The notes: a model not told the origin generated them from the letters alone. A stretch of 64,000 nucleotides of DNA from Fasciola hepatica (GCA_948099385.1 CANUEZ040000163.1:7721001-7785000), one strand, 5' to 3'. Shown: positions 37,040 to 49,600, numbered from the stretch's first letter. Translations and numbers: made by a program.

Positions 37040-38959
37040 CATTATGTGAGTGTGGCTTATGATTCATTATTTGTCACGTTAGCAAAATCGTTCAATGTCA
37101 GTGGTAAGCCAAATGTGTATACTGCTCTCACAAGGTTACTTTGTATAGCATAACAATTGAACCTACTAAGCATAGTCTCGAGTTAGCTGGTCGCTTAGTA
37201 GAAGAGACAATTCAATGAAAAGACAGAAATAAGATCAACATTTCAGTAGTACGTACAACATGGCACAGAAGCAAAACAACAAAGTATAAGGACAGATAAA
37301 GATAGGAAAAAACGGTTCCACAAAAATGTGGGTAAACTCATACATTTGATCTGTTGAGGATCCAGAAGTCTCCAAGCACGATCGATCGTCCCTCCTCAGC
37401 AACACATAAGTGCTAATCAGATTGATCAGCAAATCTTTTATTTTCCGTTTTAATAGAATACGCGAATCATCTTAGGTGGCCGAGATTAGATTTCAGCTGT
37501 CGATCATAAAATCGCATGTCACAAGATCAGAAAAGGATCTGTTCCCGGATCGATGACGAACCAACGGTAATTCAAATAATTTGCATGTTCAAACAGAATG
37601 AACGGTATTGAAAGATTAAGCACACATCGAAATTTGGGAAACGGGGTCATTGATTTCTGAAAAACCTGACGCCAACACAGAATAAAAAAGTTCACCTTAC
37701 TAAGTTCCTACTTGGTAAACACTACGGGGTATTTTCAGCTTTCACCATGTTCTTCTCCCGAACACAGATGAACCGTGTCATGAATAATTCTTCTTCAAAA
37801 ATAAGGTATAACAGTTTGGATCATTCAGGGCTTTCATGGTTGTTAGACCGATGTCCACAAAAATAAAGTAACATGTTACATTACTGGCCGGTCGTGTCTG
37901 CTGTTAGACAAAAGAATAACCACATGATCTTCCAACATCCACTACCTAGTAATATTCATTCTCCCGAGAAAAAATAACTATTTATACTACGCAGTAAGAG
38001 TATGCTGTCGACGGTACGTGTTTCGTAAACTTAAAAATTAATCAGCAGTATACCTGAAATAGTGAAATGAGACACACCGTTTTGATTTTCACCAGTCTAT
38101 CTGTATACCTTGGTCTTTTAAACATCGCCATTTTCAATATAATTTAGACATGAACGGAAAACTAGAATTTGGCTCTTCTTCGGAGTTTCGAAGTAAACGA
38201 GGGCATTATTTGTCTGAACAAGTTCCTAAACAACTTAATAATGTGGTCACGTTAGACTATTTGCCAAGTAATTTCCGTATATTTGTAGTTGGGTTTTGCA
38301 GGGCAGAGTGATCAGTCACTTCGTACTGTGAAAGTGATGAACACAGTTTGTAGGCTCAGTGCATCTTCTCCCAAATTCTCATTTCACTGTGCAGATTTTA
38401 GTTGTCTGAATAGGCAATACACCCTATCAACCTGCCATGAGTGAACTGAATCGCGCAATCAGCTGTTCTTATCTCTTACTGACTGCATCAAAACACGTGA
38501 GGAGGGTGACAGCTCTCTTCATGGAACTGCCATGGTAAAAATAAAAATGTCTTTTTTCAGAGATACAACTGAATCACTGATTTTGATGATATCAATAGTA
38601 TCATCTCCACTATCAGAGAAAAATCCTTATTTTCCTAACCATGGTTGTTCGAAGATCCAATGCAATTTCAGTTTGAACAAACTATACGTACGTGGTTAAT
38701 ATTTCGAATTTATCTCGAATACATCTTCTTTGCTATTAGACGGTCACACAGCTGTGAAAACTATTTGAGTGGCCTATATCAGGTAGTCATTTGATACTAC
38801 TCAAACAACCCACCATTTCCGCTGATCGTGTTCAGAGCAATGTACCAGTTTGCGTTCATTTTCTCAGTAGTAACTCTTTCCATTGTAATAATGTTAGTAG
38901 AACGAGTGATTAGAAAGCTCTGATATACTAGGCGTCCCACTCTTCAAATGTTGTCAGTC
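37040..38959. other. no gene seen
   Basis: AT-rich sequence with short frames only; no supported feature before the RTE-like relic. Confidence 0.4.
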
Positions 38960-39700
38960 ACCATCATCATCATCGTACAGAGTCAAATAGCTGAGAAAGC
39001 TCCACCGACTACTGCCTTTCTCACCGCGTTGCACAGGGTTGGGAAAAGGAAAGTGCCCCAGTAGCCAGCACACAAAATACACAATATAGATGTACAAACC
39101 AACTTAGATTTGTAATTCTAATTCATTAGAAAGTGACAACGCGATCGCAACTGTCCCTGGTTTGCTACCATTTCCTTCAGTGTAACTAGCAGACTGGTTG
39201 AGGGATCTTTTGTACCCAACCATGAAGACGAGAGGCATCTACTTTATCCAAGTTCGCTGTTTTTTTCTATTTTTTGTAGCCAAGTCATCCGCTGACCTCC
39301 ACATGGTATCTTCCACCTACCAGTAGGAAAAGGAAACAGGGCACGGTGCAGTAGGCATGTGTTTCCTATTCGCAACACGTGCCCTGATTAGCGATGTCCA
39401 CTAATACAGATATGCTTTGATAGAACATTCTCTAAACTACTACACAATACTCGGTTTCTGACCTCTGTACTACTCGCTTCCATCCAATATTAGAGATACT
39501 GCGCAAACGTTGATGGTCGAATACCTCAAGACAGCGAATATCTCCCACTAGCAGACTCCAAATCTCGCCACCAAACGACAAAACTGAACGAATCGCGACA
39601 CAGTACACACGAACTTTTCAACTTCCGGGAAAAAGCAGGTCGACTTCACAAGTGCTTCAGTCCGGCGTACGCCGCTTGTTCGTCTGAGTGTAATTTCTTT
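38960..39700 (-). pseudogene. RTE-like LINE, second copy, 5'-truncated, with 3' tail
   Basis: The minus strand shows the C-terminal part of an RTE-like reverse transcriptase. AAYAGLKHL begins it, then LKSSCVLCRDSFSFVVW stands for the LKGRVY..VRSVLLYG block, then VFDHQRLRSISNIGW for VFDHRCLRSIARI. HVLRIGNTCLLHRALF and GRWKIPCGGQRMTW follow for the GHVLRMP and GGQxMTW blocks. Frames change several times. The copy ends at 38964-38976 in a short GAT/ATG repeat, the kind of tail RTE elements carry. It begins where the first copy ends, so the two lie head to tail. Confidence 0.8.
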
Positions 39701-40900
39701 ATCCTTGGGTCACTACAGATCAACGTTCAAACCACTGAGCAGTCGTGTCATTAGATTCTATTCTGAACCGTGCTCCTGAATGCCTCTCATCAAACATAAC
39801 CCTCATGAATTGGGCACATACAGGAAGACTAGACCAACCAACCGGAGCCAAGGCCAATGTCAGCTTATTCGTACCTATACGCCAAGTTATGGCCTGATAG
39901 CCACTTTTCTTTTTCAGTCTTGCCAAGCACGTGCGAATAGAGCCCGGGAAGTTGGACAATGGGCTGGCATTTGCAAAGCATGGGAGGGCCACCGGAGGTG
40001 GTGTTGGACGATCACTTCTTTAAAAGCACAGCACTCAACGACGCACTTTGTGATCACTCACACAATGTTCCCATCAGACGCGAGCAAAGTTGCAATTACA
40101 ACAGAGTTTAAACACGAAAAACCGCCAAGCTTCACCCAACGAGAAATTGCCTGTTCTGGCAACCCCAAGACAAAACAGTATGAACAATGGCGAAGTGCAC
40201 CCGATGCTTGAGAACCAGAAGTCACTGAGACACCACATATATCACAGGTTCGCGGAAGCTGCTGCAGCCCCTTCCTAGCTCCTATTCCAGCAGTAGTCAA
40301 ACTCCCGAGGTATCTAAATTTATTAGAACATCTAGCTAGTCTTTACAGAGGGTATTCTCAAACATAGGCTGCTGCTAGTCTTTGCAATTTGGAACTCTCA
40401 AAGTGCAGACCATAACAAGCTACATCAATCACCTAGTGGTCCAGAGTGTATAATGTTGCATGAGCATTGCCTTTCGGCAAAAAGATACTGTCGGCAAAAT
40501 CCAGGTTAAAAGTTTATTTTCCCGAAAATAGCTAGAGTCCAGTGTTGAAAGACTAGACTACACATCCCACTGAATATCCTCTTTGTCAAAATTGAAATAA
40601 AATAGGGATATATGCTGACACTCTGGTACTCCATTGAAAACGATAAACTAGGGTGGAAGACCACCTCAGGAATGAAATATAAACTCAGGTACTCCATTCT
40701 CTATCAAAGAGTCCCACCGTTTGATCCTATCCGGAAAGTTCAGAGTAAGACGGAGCCCAAGCGGCTGTGGATGAGCGAAGATGTGACCAACACACCCACG
40801 ACCGGCACGAAACCCTATTCAATCCCAGCGAGTAAGCTCTTCAAGTATTTGAAACAACCTGCAAAGAATGAGGTGCGAAAACAGCTTCGACATTACTAGT
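39701..40900 (-). pseudogene. RTE-like LINE, first copy, most of the reverse transcriptase domain
   Basis: From 40900 downward the minus strand shows, across shifting frames, CRLFQILEELTRWD, then IGFRAGRGCVGHIF (canonical GFRPGRGC), then ISLFYFNF (canonical SPFLFNF). LDFADSIFLPKG follows (canonical YADD, second Asp lost), then NKFRYLGSLTTAG. Further on lie SANLYMWCLSDFW for the LRHLWRRRDI block and WEHCVSDHKVRR. The tail reads HHLRWPSHALQMPAH, SRALFARAWQD and QAITWRIGTNKLTLAL. Motif A is not recognisable, and no endonuclease domain was found upstream. The element is dead. Confidence 0.85.
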
Positions 40901-41439
40901 ATAATGCTTATGCCCTATGGTTAAATAAATCACCAGAGTGTGTCTGTTGTGCATCTCATGCCTTACAGAAAGGAATTGGTTGGGGCCACTGGAGTCCGGT
41001 GAGTCAGAGATATAGGTGGCGAGTATATGATATGTATAATGATACTTCATGAGTTGCACAACGTGGCTAATGTTCTGGTACGAACAAAAATACCTTACGC
41101 TTATTATTCGTGATTTAAATTTCAACGTGCTTGTTTTTCGTGGCCGCATAAAAAATTACGAAATTAGTAAATTTGTCGTGCAATCTCTTTCGCGGAAAGC
41201 CAAGATAACCCTAAATGCAAGTGTCTGTTAGTTCAGAATGAGATGTAGTAATTTAAAAATACTCTACCGTGTAACGTCTTACATATGGGTTGGAGTAGGT
41301 TTAAAGTCCACGATTTCATTCAGATTTCATGATTGTGAACCAGCATTTGTAATTAGAGTTAACCCTCCTTCTTTGGTGTTCAGTTACTCCTCTTGACCTT
41401 TGCGTTTCTATGAATACGCATCATGCAGCTTCAACGCTC

Positions 41440-41580
41440 AAATCACCAATAAAACCATGGAAGCCCTGTACAGCTGTTTCATCAGCAGTGCACATCTACC
41501 GAGCTCCCATGGGGACTCGAACCCGGGTGATCGATTGTGGACCGAACACCTTAACTCCAAGGTTATCCGGGCTGGCTCTC
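41440..41580 (-). repeat. tRNA-derived SINE head with CTGATGA motif downstream
   Basis: On the minus strand an A-box-like region (ATAACCTTGGAG, near 41565) is followed by a perfect B box GGTTCGAGTCC (41513-41523). About 28 nt further on CTGATGAAAC occurs (41476-41485), which joins the two conserved pieces of a hammerhead ribozyme core (CUGAUGA and GAAAC) with nothing left between them. Hammerhead-bearing SINEs are known in schistosomes. A simple hairpin (GCTG..CAGC) explains the same bases, so the ribozyme link is an inference. Confidence 0.5.
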
Positions 41581-41624
41581 TACGGTTTGTTGAATGTCTA
41601 CACTACGTGATATAGTACCACTCC

Positions 41625-41850
41625 TTCACTGGCTATGAACAGGAACAACCTGCTCCTCGCAAAGCGATCGAATCCCGTGATGGGTGACTTCTTTGTAGAG
41701 GCCTAAGTGCAACGAAAGAATTCCGTTATGAACACCCTTCGGAGCTTGGTAACGTAACTGCCACTGCAATGCTCCTTTGACAACCGCATACATCAAGGAT
41801 ATTACCAGATCCAAAGCCAGACTCGTCCATTCGTGTTGGCAACCCGTCGA
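41625..41850 (-). repeat. possible diverged copy of the 61-62 kb repeat family
   Basis: The minus strand contains GCACTTAGGCCTCTACAAAG followed by AAGTCACCCATCACGGG, resembling GCATTTAGGCCTTAAGGTGG then GGTCGCCCACACCAG in the repeat units at 61.2 and 62.2 kb read on the same strand. The match was judged by eye and is modest. Confidence 0.25.
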
Positions 41851-42538
41851 GTTTACACTTATGTAACTGATTCATTGATTCGTGGTAGTAAAAGCTTCCC
41901 GATTTGCTTATTGTACCTCAACCGAAAAGAGCTGCAGTTTCGTTCAGCTGCTTGGTGAGTGGATCGTTCTAGTTTCTGTGCTGCCACGATTTTGAGAAAG
42001 ATTCTGCCCTTCGTTCTTGGTTTCTAATCTGGCTGTGAGTATTTCTCCTGATGTAAATATTTGCTTATTTTATCTGTTTTGGAACCACGAATTGTCGAAT
42101 AACACGGCTGCTCGTTTTGAATTTGCTCTAGTTCCCGTAACGATGTTTTACCCATACTGTGCGTGAAGCTATTGAGACCGAAATTCCGCTAGATAAAGAG
42201 CCCTAGACAGCGGGATGGTCGCGAAATTTATGCAAGCAGTGTATCTACACTCGGTAATTATGTTTTAGTCGGTCGGATTGCACATCGTCATGTGCAACAA
42301 ATTCCCCTTACATTTGGCAGTGGGTTTGTAAGAGTAATTTGAAACATTGGTGGATTAGGCTTGGTATATCCGAAGATGCTCCAACATATACTCCAAATTT
42401 AAAACACCTAACACAATTATGGATCTAACCCCATTTCCTCACCTGTTTATCCTACTACTGGGGAAGGTATCAAGTAATACCTAAACGATTACTCTTCTAA
42501 AAGGTGACCCATGGAACACACATTGTCAGCTTCTACAG

Positions 42539-42819
42539 CCGATTTTGCACATCAAATGGATCATTGCGATTAAACTACGTGGCTCAACGAAGTGGAATTC
42601 GTTTTGGCAGTGGATAAACCAACAGCAGCCCACGTATCTCACGTGGAAACGTGTCAGAAGTCGTTTTTTAGACTATAATGATGCGTTCTGTTTTAATGAC
42701 ACGGAAAGTGATATTCGTTCTAGCAAAATGCGGTACCTAGTCCTCAGTCACAGTAACGCTTTCACGTCGTTTTGTAGAGTCAGTTCATGCAACCGGCATG
42801 AAAGGAAATCGAATATCAG
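42539..42819 (+). CDS. candidate internal exon, unidentified protein
   Basis: An acceptor (AGCTTCTACAG) opens a frame of 281 nt that reaches a donor (TATCAG/GTATAC) in phase 2. The peptide starts PILHIKWIIAIKLRGSTKW and is Trp-, Arg- and Ser-rich in its first half, with Cys near the end. The frame remains open to 42868. No domain was recognised. The next candidate exons nearby are on the other strand, so no gene model can be built. Confidence 0.3.
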
Positions 42820-43309
42820 GTATACGCCATCACAATTCGCGAGTAGTATCGTAGCAATTTCATTCTAGGCGAATCTGCATCAGACTCATTTTCTGAGATA
42901 TTACTTATTTGAATCTGTACCAGTTTTGACAGAAGAATACCTGCTACTAAAATAAAGTCAGAAGAATTAGTCGAAGTGCTCAGTTGCGAAGCAGACTGTA
43001 AGAACTCCGCCCGCTCCATCTAAACCTTCTATGCTTTCATTGAGGGCAAAACACTTCGACCCGTTATGTTCTGCCTTTCATACTTGTTGTTTGATTATCG
43101 ACTACAGGGACGACATTTACACGTTCCCGCTATCCGATTTGGTCAGGTACACTGAAGTACCCCATCCTTTTTATCTAGTTTTGTATTGCTTCAATAAACA
43201 CTAGTTGTCTATTGAATTAGGGCAACGATATATAAAATAGTGAGTGTTCAATCAAAGATAACCGATGGCTCCCTGTGGACAATGTAAGATAGGACATTGC
43301 AAAGTTCAC

Positions 43310-43487
43310 CTGTTGATTATGGGACAAGACCGTTACAAAGCTTTCTATAGGTTCTCCTTGCCATTTTATGTAGCCAGACTGCCCATGCCGAATTGAACAT
43401 CTAATAATGGAGGAATTCAATGATCTATATGAAAGTGTTGAACGTTCACGAATTTCGGATGGATGTTTCTCAACATATTCCGAGATA
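43310..43487 (-). CDS. candidate exon, weakly Ig-like
   Basis: The minus strand shows an acceptor (GATGTTTTCTAG), 178 nt of open frame, and a donor (CAACAG/GTGAAC), leaving in phase 0. The peptide includes SEYVEKHPSEIRERSTLS and then IIRCSIRHGQSGYIKWQGEP. The spacing C-x9-YIKW followed by a turn resembles the Cys-Trp core of an immunoglobulin-type domain (the B-strand Cys and C-strand Trp). The second Cys would lie in another exon. This is a resemblance, not an assignment. Confidence 0.35.
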
Positions 43488-44046
43488 CTAGAAAACATCC
43501 ACGGTGAGATAAGCTTCAACCGTATATCATTAATATGAACATTTTAATCGTTAGATCCGCGTGCATAAGACCGTGTGAGACACTGGTGCAAACGTGTTAA
43601 CATAGGGCTGAGCATTTCTAAGGCAACTCATGGACTTCATGTTTTTTCCGTATGCAAGTAAGAAAATGCAAATAAGCTTCTGTCTAGGAAAAATAACTTC
43701 TTCAGTTTCACAAGGATCCCTTGAGTTGTTCAGTACGTAGCCTGCCAATCCAGTATCACTGACATTTGTCGGAGTTCTGCTGACAGCAGGCAACACCTTG
43801 AGATTACGTATTTATTCACCAATTAGAAAACTAAATAAATGTAAAAAGTATTACTCAAAATAACAAAATCAATTTCGAACTGTATTCTGCTTACAATCGA
43901 AATGCAAGCAGTCTACAATGCAACTGAACAAGTAGGTTCACTAGTTCTTCCAATAAACAATGAATGAAACAGACTGACTGCATCCCTATGACTTCTGTAT
44001 TTTTTCTGCATTACAACTTGTTGGACCTCGTAACTTTTACTGTTTG

Positions 44047-44367
44047 ATGGCTGTAAAAATTTTACTTCTTTACAGATTCAATACACTCATAAAAAAGTTA
44101 GAAAACTTGCAGATCAAACTTTATTTCGTCGGTAATTCTTTGATGTACAGGACAAGAAGCTCAGCCAAAAATTTGACAAGTATCCGAGTATTTCATCATA
44201 CTCTTTCGTTGGTCGAGAACCTTCCAAAGGTGACGGATCGTTTTTTGGGACTCACAATACGAATTTATCCGGAGGAAAGTCTCTATGTGTTCACACATGA
44301 CAAGAACCCAATGATTTCAAAAAGTCATTCAGCTTCTTGGCTGAGAAATGATTTCCATTTTCGGTAA
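44047..44367 (+). CDS. unidentified 106-codon open frame
   Basis: An ATG-started frame beginning MAVKILLLYRFNTLIKKLEN, with a short hydrophobic start that is too basic afterwards for a clear signal peptide. The middle contains TSIRVFHHTLSLVENLPK and the end is Ser/His/Phe-rich. No family was recognised. The length is near the upper end of chance for this composition. Confidence 0.25.
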   Translation: MAVKILLLYRFNTLIKKLENLQIKLYFVGNSLMYRTRSSAKNLTSIRVFHHTLSLVENLPKVTDRFLGLTIRIYPEESLYVFTHDKNPMISKSHSASWLRNDFHFR

Positions 44368-44631
44368 TCACTAATTATGGGACATGTTTCCATTGGAAGT
44401 CTGAAGGTGAGCCACAATAGTGGAATATTTGGTCTAACGTGTAGTGAAAATGAATTCCGAAAAACTACGGTGTGAATAAATAAAACATTATGTGTATTTC
44501 TTTCGGTGTGTACGCATCTCCGTGGCTCTGCGGACATTCACCTTGATTGCCCCAAAAATAATTTAAGTATGAAGTTATGGCACCACCTGGCAGTACGAAC
44601 TAAATCAGTAATAACCCCCAGTAACTTATAA

Positions 44632-45024
44632 GTGACTCGTGCAAGCGATTTCGTCTTCTCGATTCCCAAGTGTTCAGAATATGAGTACTCCGTAAGTAGC
44701 GATGGAGGCAAATGTCATTTAAACCCCGAATACAATCGCGTGAAAAATAAATGTAATCTCGAATTTGAATGGCTCCGGAAATTGGGGAGTTATATTGGCC
44801 CTTCGCATTTGTCGATCAAAACTGATGGGTGCATGGTAGTATTCCCTGTGTCACGAACTGGGACTCGTCCACGGACCCAAAGTGGTTATGCGATTAGACA
44901 ATCTGTTGTTAAAGCCTCTTCTAAATTGGTGTCACTCAACAATTATTCGGCTTCGTCACCGCCACGTGTACTATCTCAGAAGCGTCACAGAAAAAAAAAA
45001 CCTATAATCCAAGGCTCAATATGA
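44632..45024 (+). CDS. candidate terminal exon with basic C-terminus
   Basis: A 130-codon frame with no in-frame ATG in its first half, so if real it is entered by splicing (AG sites at 44645 and in CCAAG or TTCAG shortly after). It reads protein-like throughout, with SSDGGKCHLNPEYNRVKN, LEFEWLRKLGSYIGPSHLS, a TRPRTQSGY segment, and a strongly basic end, SQKRHRKKKPIIQGSI, before the stop. The tail could be a nuclear-localisation or nucleic-acid-binding stretch. No domain was recognised. Confidence 0.35.
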   Translation: MTRASDFVFSIPKCSEYEYSVSSDGGKCHLNPEYNRVKNKCNLEFEWLRKLGSYIGPSHLSIKTDGCMVVFPVSRTGTRPRTQSGYAIRQSVVKASSKLVSLNNYSASSPPRVLSQKRHRKKKPIIQGSI

Positions 45025-45849
45025 CTCCTGAAGAAAAAACTGATTGGTCAATAGAAAAAGATTCATTCCATCAACTGCTCCAGTCATGCCATTTCGTCAC
45101 TCCAACCCACCTTGGGTTCACACACAGTGTTTAAAAACACTTTATGCAGTATCGCAACCGACGCCACAAGATCAAAGTGGAAGATAAGCAGAAGAGTGCG
45201 TTTCTTCTGATGAATGTATTGGCTATTCGGTGAACGTGAAAACAGAGTTGGGCATTGTCTGGTTACAGATTCAACAAGTAGCACCTGCATAATAAATCCA
45301 TTATGACAAAGCAAAGGCATTTCACATTTGTTCTGTTTCGATCACTGCAATACCTACAGGAATTCAATGACGTTACTTCGTTTCTTCATCAGACTGCTGT
45401 CTTCTTTTATCACGATCGATTTTAACTGTCCGACAAACTGAATGGCGGTACTTCCATCGGTGATTCAGATGATCAAATCACCCAGCAGCAAATGAGTTAT
45501 AACCGGCAACGTTGCTGTCCATAGCTTGGTTGAATACAAACACAGCACAGCTTGAAGAGTATGTCGCATCCGGTAAAATTATTACCATCCGATATACCTT
45601 TAGGCTACTTGTAAGGCCTTCACTGATCCACCAAGTAAACCGTGACAAGTCATTGTTCTTTTCCAGAAAGTGCCATGGGTGAAACAAGGAACCGATATTG
45701 GCCACGTTGGTGGTCTTTCGTTAAAGTATGACAATGATCATATGGGGCGTTGATCCTTTTATTCGGTCAATACACAAAACGCATTGATCCGATTGGTGCC
45801 GTCTAAAAAGTTTTCTAGTGAACTGTTATTGAGGCTGAACGACCGCGTG

Positions 45850-46110
45850 ACTAGATTCAATGCTTAGTCCATCAATCCGTGCCATGTATCGGCTAACTTG
45901 TCGCTCGTGGTTTCGTTGTCTCCGGCTTTGGGCTGGCTACGGTACAGGCACTGAGCGCCTACAAAACTCGGCTCCGTACCAAGAATGAGTCAGCTTATAT
46001 CCTCGCACAGCACATGCCTCACTGTTTGCTCCGCATTTAATCTGCTTGCCTGGATAGAGCTAGCTCGTACCGAGTCCCGAACTCTCGCACCCCTTGTCAT
46101 CGTTGTTGAG
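45850..46110 (-). repeat. diverged copy of the 61-62 kb repeat family
   Basis: A GC-rich patch aligns by eye with part of the repeat units at 61.2 and 62.3 kb. On the plus strand GTGCCATGTATCGGCTAAC, then TTGTCGCTCGTGGTTTC and GGGCTGGCT, correspond to ATGCCATAGATTAGCTGTC, TTGTCGGTCGTGGTTTC and GGGCTGGCT. The sequence beyond 45960 no longer matches. This supports a dispersed family, not a local duplication. Confidence 0.4.
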
Positions 46111-46171
46111 GTTTCCCCAATTCTATGAACATATCCTATTCCCTTGATGAATCTCTGTCTAACGAATCTCG

Positions 46172-46558
46172 ATGGTAAAATTTCCCTGCTTCTTCTTCAA
46201 GTTGAACGATCCTACCATAACGATTCCTGAAATGGTTCCTGCTGAACATTCTGGAAAAGGCCCCAAAGTAATACATCTCAGATCTCTATTCAACAGCGTA
46301 CGGTTCAACCCTTTTTTCCTAAAATGTATCGTCTGCTCAATGATCCTCGGGAATGTCGCCATTTCAAGTATAACACAAAATGCATATTTCCTCAGTACTG
46401 TTAAGGCTTACGTGATCTATAGGTTACCCAAAAAATATTTTTTCGCTGGATATTTCACAGAGTACGGCCTCATGATGTGGATCACGTGTTCAGTGCCGAG
46501 TTCCCTTTTTATAGCAGTTAATGCAGCTTCCTTTGCCTGCGTCGAAGTGATAAAATAG
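46172..46558 (+). other. 128-codon open frame overlapping two minus-strand frames
   Basis: The plus-strand frame begins MVKFPCFFFKLNDPTITIP and has two hydrophobic stretches (SMILGNVAIS and MMWITCSVPSSLFIAVNAAS). Minus-strand frames of 67 and 71 codons cover the same bases and look as plausible. I cannot decide which, if any, is coding. Confidence 0.2.
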
Positions 46559-46632
46559 TTGATCATGCCTTTCATCATGAAACTTGACACTAGAGTTTCT
46601 CGAATGAGCGTCGAATCGGATTCATTATACAA

Positions 46633-49600
46633 AAAAGGAAACGTTCCTGATGCAATGCCAACTTTTGAATCGTGTTATGAACAAATTTACCAGCTTCCTT
46701 TTGCATTTTGATCGGAAACGGTCACTTCTTTCAACACCTTGTTATCCGTCTGTACCAACGCGCAATGTAGCACAATACATCGTACAACTGTACAACCACG
46801 AAGAAACCGGCAAATTTAGGACGCTGGGGGTGCCACCAGAAAAAGGTGACAAGGTTTACTCGTTTTGTGAATTTTCAGTACTTTCATGTAGAATTTTGAT
46901 TAGGTATATCTGACATTGGTCAAGGTTGTGGTAAGTTCCGAAAATCGAAAACTAATATTGAATAGTCCTTATTTGTTTCAGCTCCATATGGCTCTAAGCA
47001 TGTACGTTTCAAGGTTGATCGGGTGGGCTTCGTTGCCTAAGGTGCGCCGTGTTTAGCTATTCCAAGTCATAGCTAGATGGCCAAATCGGAGCACAAGTGA
47101 TATTGACTCGTTCTTCTACCAAATCAGCAAGGCCAGCAAATCAGGGCTGTCTGTTATGAAGCACAATTACGGCTGCAACTTCAGTCCCCTTCAGTCCCAT
47201 CTGCGATGATTACCTCCTCACAAAAGCTGTAACGATCTTACAGAAATCCAGATCACATGTCTGATTGACGTACTCTAATGCTGAGATTCATGAGTGTATT
47301 TTCCGGCTGAACTGGATAGGGACTTTTCGTCATCCCTCTTGAGGTTGGGTTTCGCGGATCAAATAGTCAAGTGTTACCACATAGTTATGAGCAAGCCTCT
47401 TTGCAATACATTTTTAGCAGTATTCTGCACTTGTCCCGTTTATAATACGGCCAGTTGTCCTAAGGCTTCTTCCGATATTAAATAATTAGTTCAATAAGCC
47501 AGGTAGTACTGCCGTTCGCTTGCCTTCCAATACGAATTTGCAATCCCTTCACGAAGGTGTAGTACGAATCGCTATTACCGTCATTTAGATGGTGCCACAT
47601 TCTGAAAGATACGTGTAACACTGATAGACAAATTTTCCATGACATTCTGGTCCAGTAGTAATAAAGTTTCACACCATTGATGCATGTCGAGTTATTAGCG
47701 GAAGTAAAACCCACGCTGCCTTAGAATTGTTGGCAGTTCTGAGCAGAAAAAGTCGTCTTTTGTTAGTCTGAATTGAAAAGTGGCCGAATTGAAGTCGGCC
47801 GGCGGGTCACAATAGTGATTGAACACCGAATATAGTCAGATATAAAGTCCGACTGCGGAAATAGTAAATCACGGTAGGACGAATGACAGGAACGGGTTGT
47901 GATAGTCGAGGTGTTAGTTGATTAGCACATTAATTATGTGCTACTGATTACCGTACTATCGGCTATTTTGACAAGTGAGTTCAATAGTTTTTGCATAGTT
48001 TTTCTCAGGAAATGATAGGTGAACAGTGAAAAAGCAGATGTAGGTTAAGTTTCAGTGCTCTGAATCTTTTATGAATTTTGAACACGGCGCACTACTTTGA
48101 TTGCTGCAAAATAAATTATGAACGTTTTTCCTGAAACATAACAGACTGCTAAACCTTTGACAGTCCACTGAGTACAGTTAGATTTCGACTGCGGTATGTC
48201 CTTACTTATTTGTCGTATGAGATCTATTCACGAACGGGAGCAAATTTTCCCACTTCTATTGAGTTTTGCGCGCTCAGTGTTATTGTGACACCAGATGTGG
48301 CTTCGCAGTTATTGGTATTATTGGGAATTCTGGTGTTTACCGTCACCTCGATTTCCGAATGTGATTAATTAATTGCCGTGATAAGTCGAGCACAACAGAA
48401 GCAATGCGAATTTCTGCTGTTTGAATGCACGTTTCAGTCGGTCAGATTAGGTTTTGCGAGGAACCAGGGCGTGTCTGTGTCTTTATTCGTAAAGAGCAAA
48501 CAGTGCTGTCCATCTTTGGAAATCCTCAGTCAAACTCCGCTCAACGGAAACAGTCAGCTTAGTGCACTGTCAGGGATATCAAGTCTGCTAAAAATCTCTT
48601 ATTTCAGAATGTGAATTAAGCTTCACCGATGATCATTCCTGTGATATACTGTGGCCTTTTTGTCATCGTTTTCAATTAAATGAACCCTTTTTTTGGCGTC
48701 ATTGGCGTTTTTGTCCAAAGTCGACCAGTTTGACCTCAGCAGTTCCCTCCGATTTGCATGCATATAACTCCAGGCCGCAGCGAGCTTTGTTCAGTCGTCC
48801 GTGTCTCACACAAAAGCTTTCCCTCAACACCCGGTGGCCGCTTCCGACATATCAAAGCCGTCGATCTAATGTTTGCTTTCCACCACTTTACCTGTGGATT
48901 GAAGTTCTAAGCGACCAGTATCCTCTCCCGCGTGCCAGTATGTTTACCTACTCCTACTGTGTTGCTTGTTCGATAACAATTATTTCCAATGTCATTTGTG
49001 TATCGATATTTTTCCCACCCGGATTTAGGCTCGCTTAATGTGTTGGCTCTGTCTTGTTGCTATTCAATGAGCCCAGGCTTACAAATTATGCTCGTTCGCA
49101 GGCTTTCCGTTCACCCATTCATATTGTATCACCCCATTCAGTGGCCTACTGGTTTCCAAACAAACATATTTGTGGTAATTGCTTGAGCACTTAGACTTAT
49201 GCTTTATTCCCACTGTACCATCTGTTTGGTGGCCTCTGCGTTGTTTGGTTGTCTGTGCCATGATTGTAAACCTTCTGTTCCCCATGTGTCCCGTGAATTC
49301 ATTTCCGGTTTTCCGCTGTCAAACAGGTCCATATTAGAAAATGACGCTGACTGGATATTTTTCACCACCCACCGCGCATAACCGTTCGACTAGGTATTCG
49401 TGCTTTGTCTAATGCGAATCACTCAACCACCGGTTCACAGTCCGTTAGGACATGCTTTATTGAACGAATCTTGAACAAACTGATGTTCCAATTTTTATGA
49501 AAGGTCGCCCTAATTTGTAAGATATTTTTTGATAGACCCCACTCTATGGACCTGCAACCGTCAATAAGCCAACTGCGTCGTTGCAGCACAGTTGTTCTCA

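Noticed and set aside
39780..40211. A 143-codon plus-strand frame as a gene
   Set aside because: It is the antisense shadow of the RTE-like reverse transcriptase relic.
40612..40899. A 95-codon plus-strand frame as a gene
   Set aside because: It is antisense to the N-terminal reverse transcriptase motifs (GFRAGRGC).
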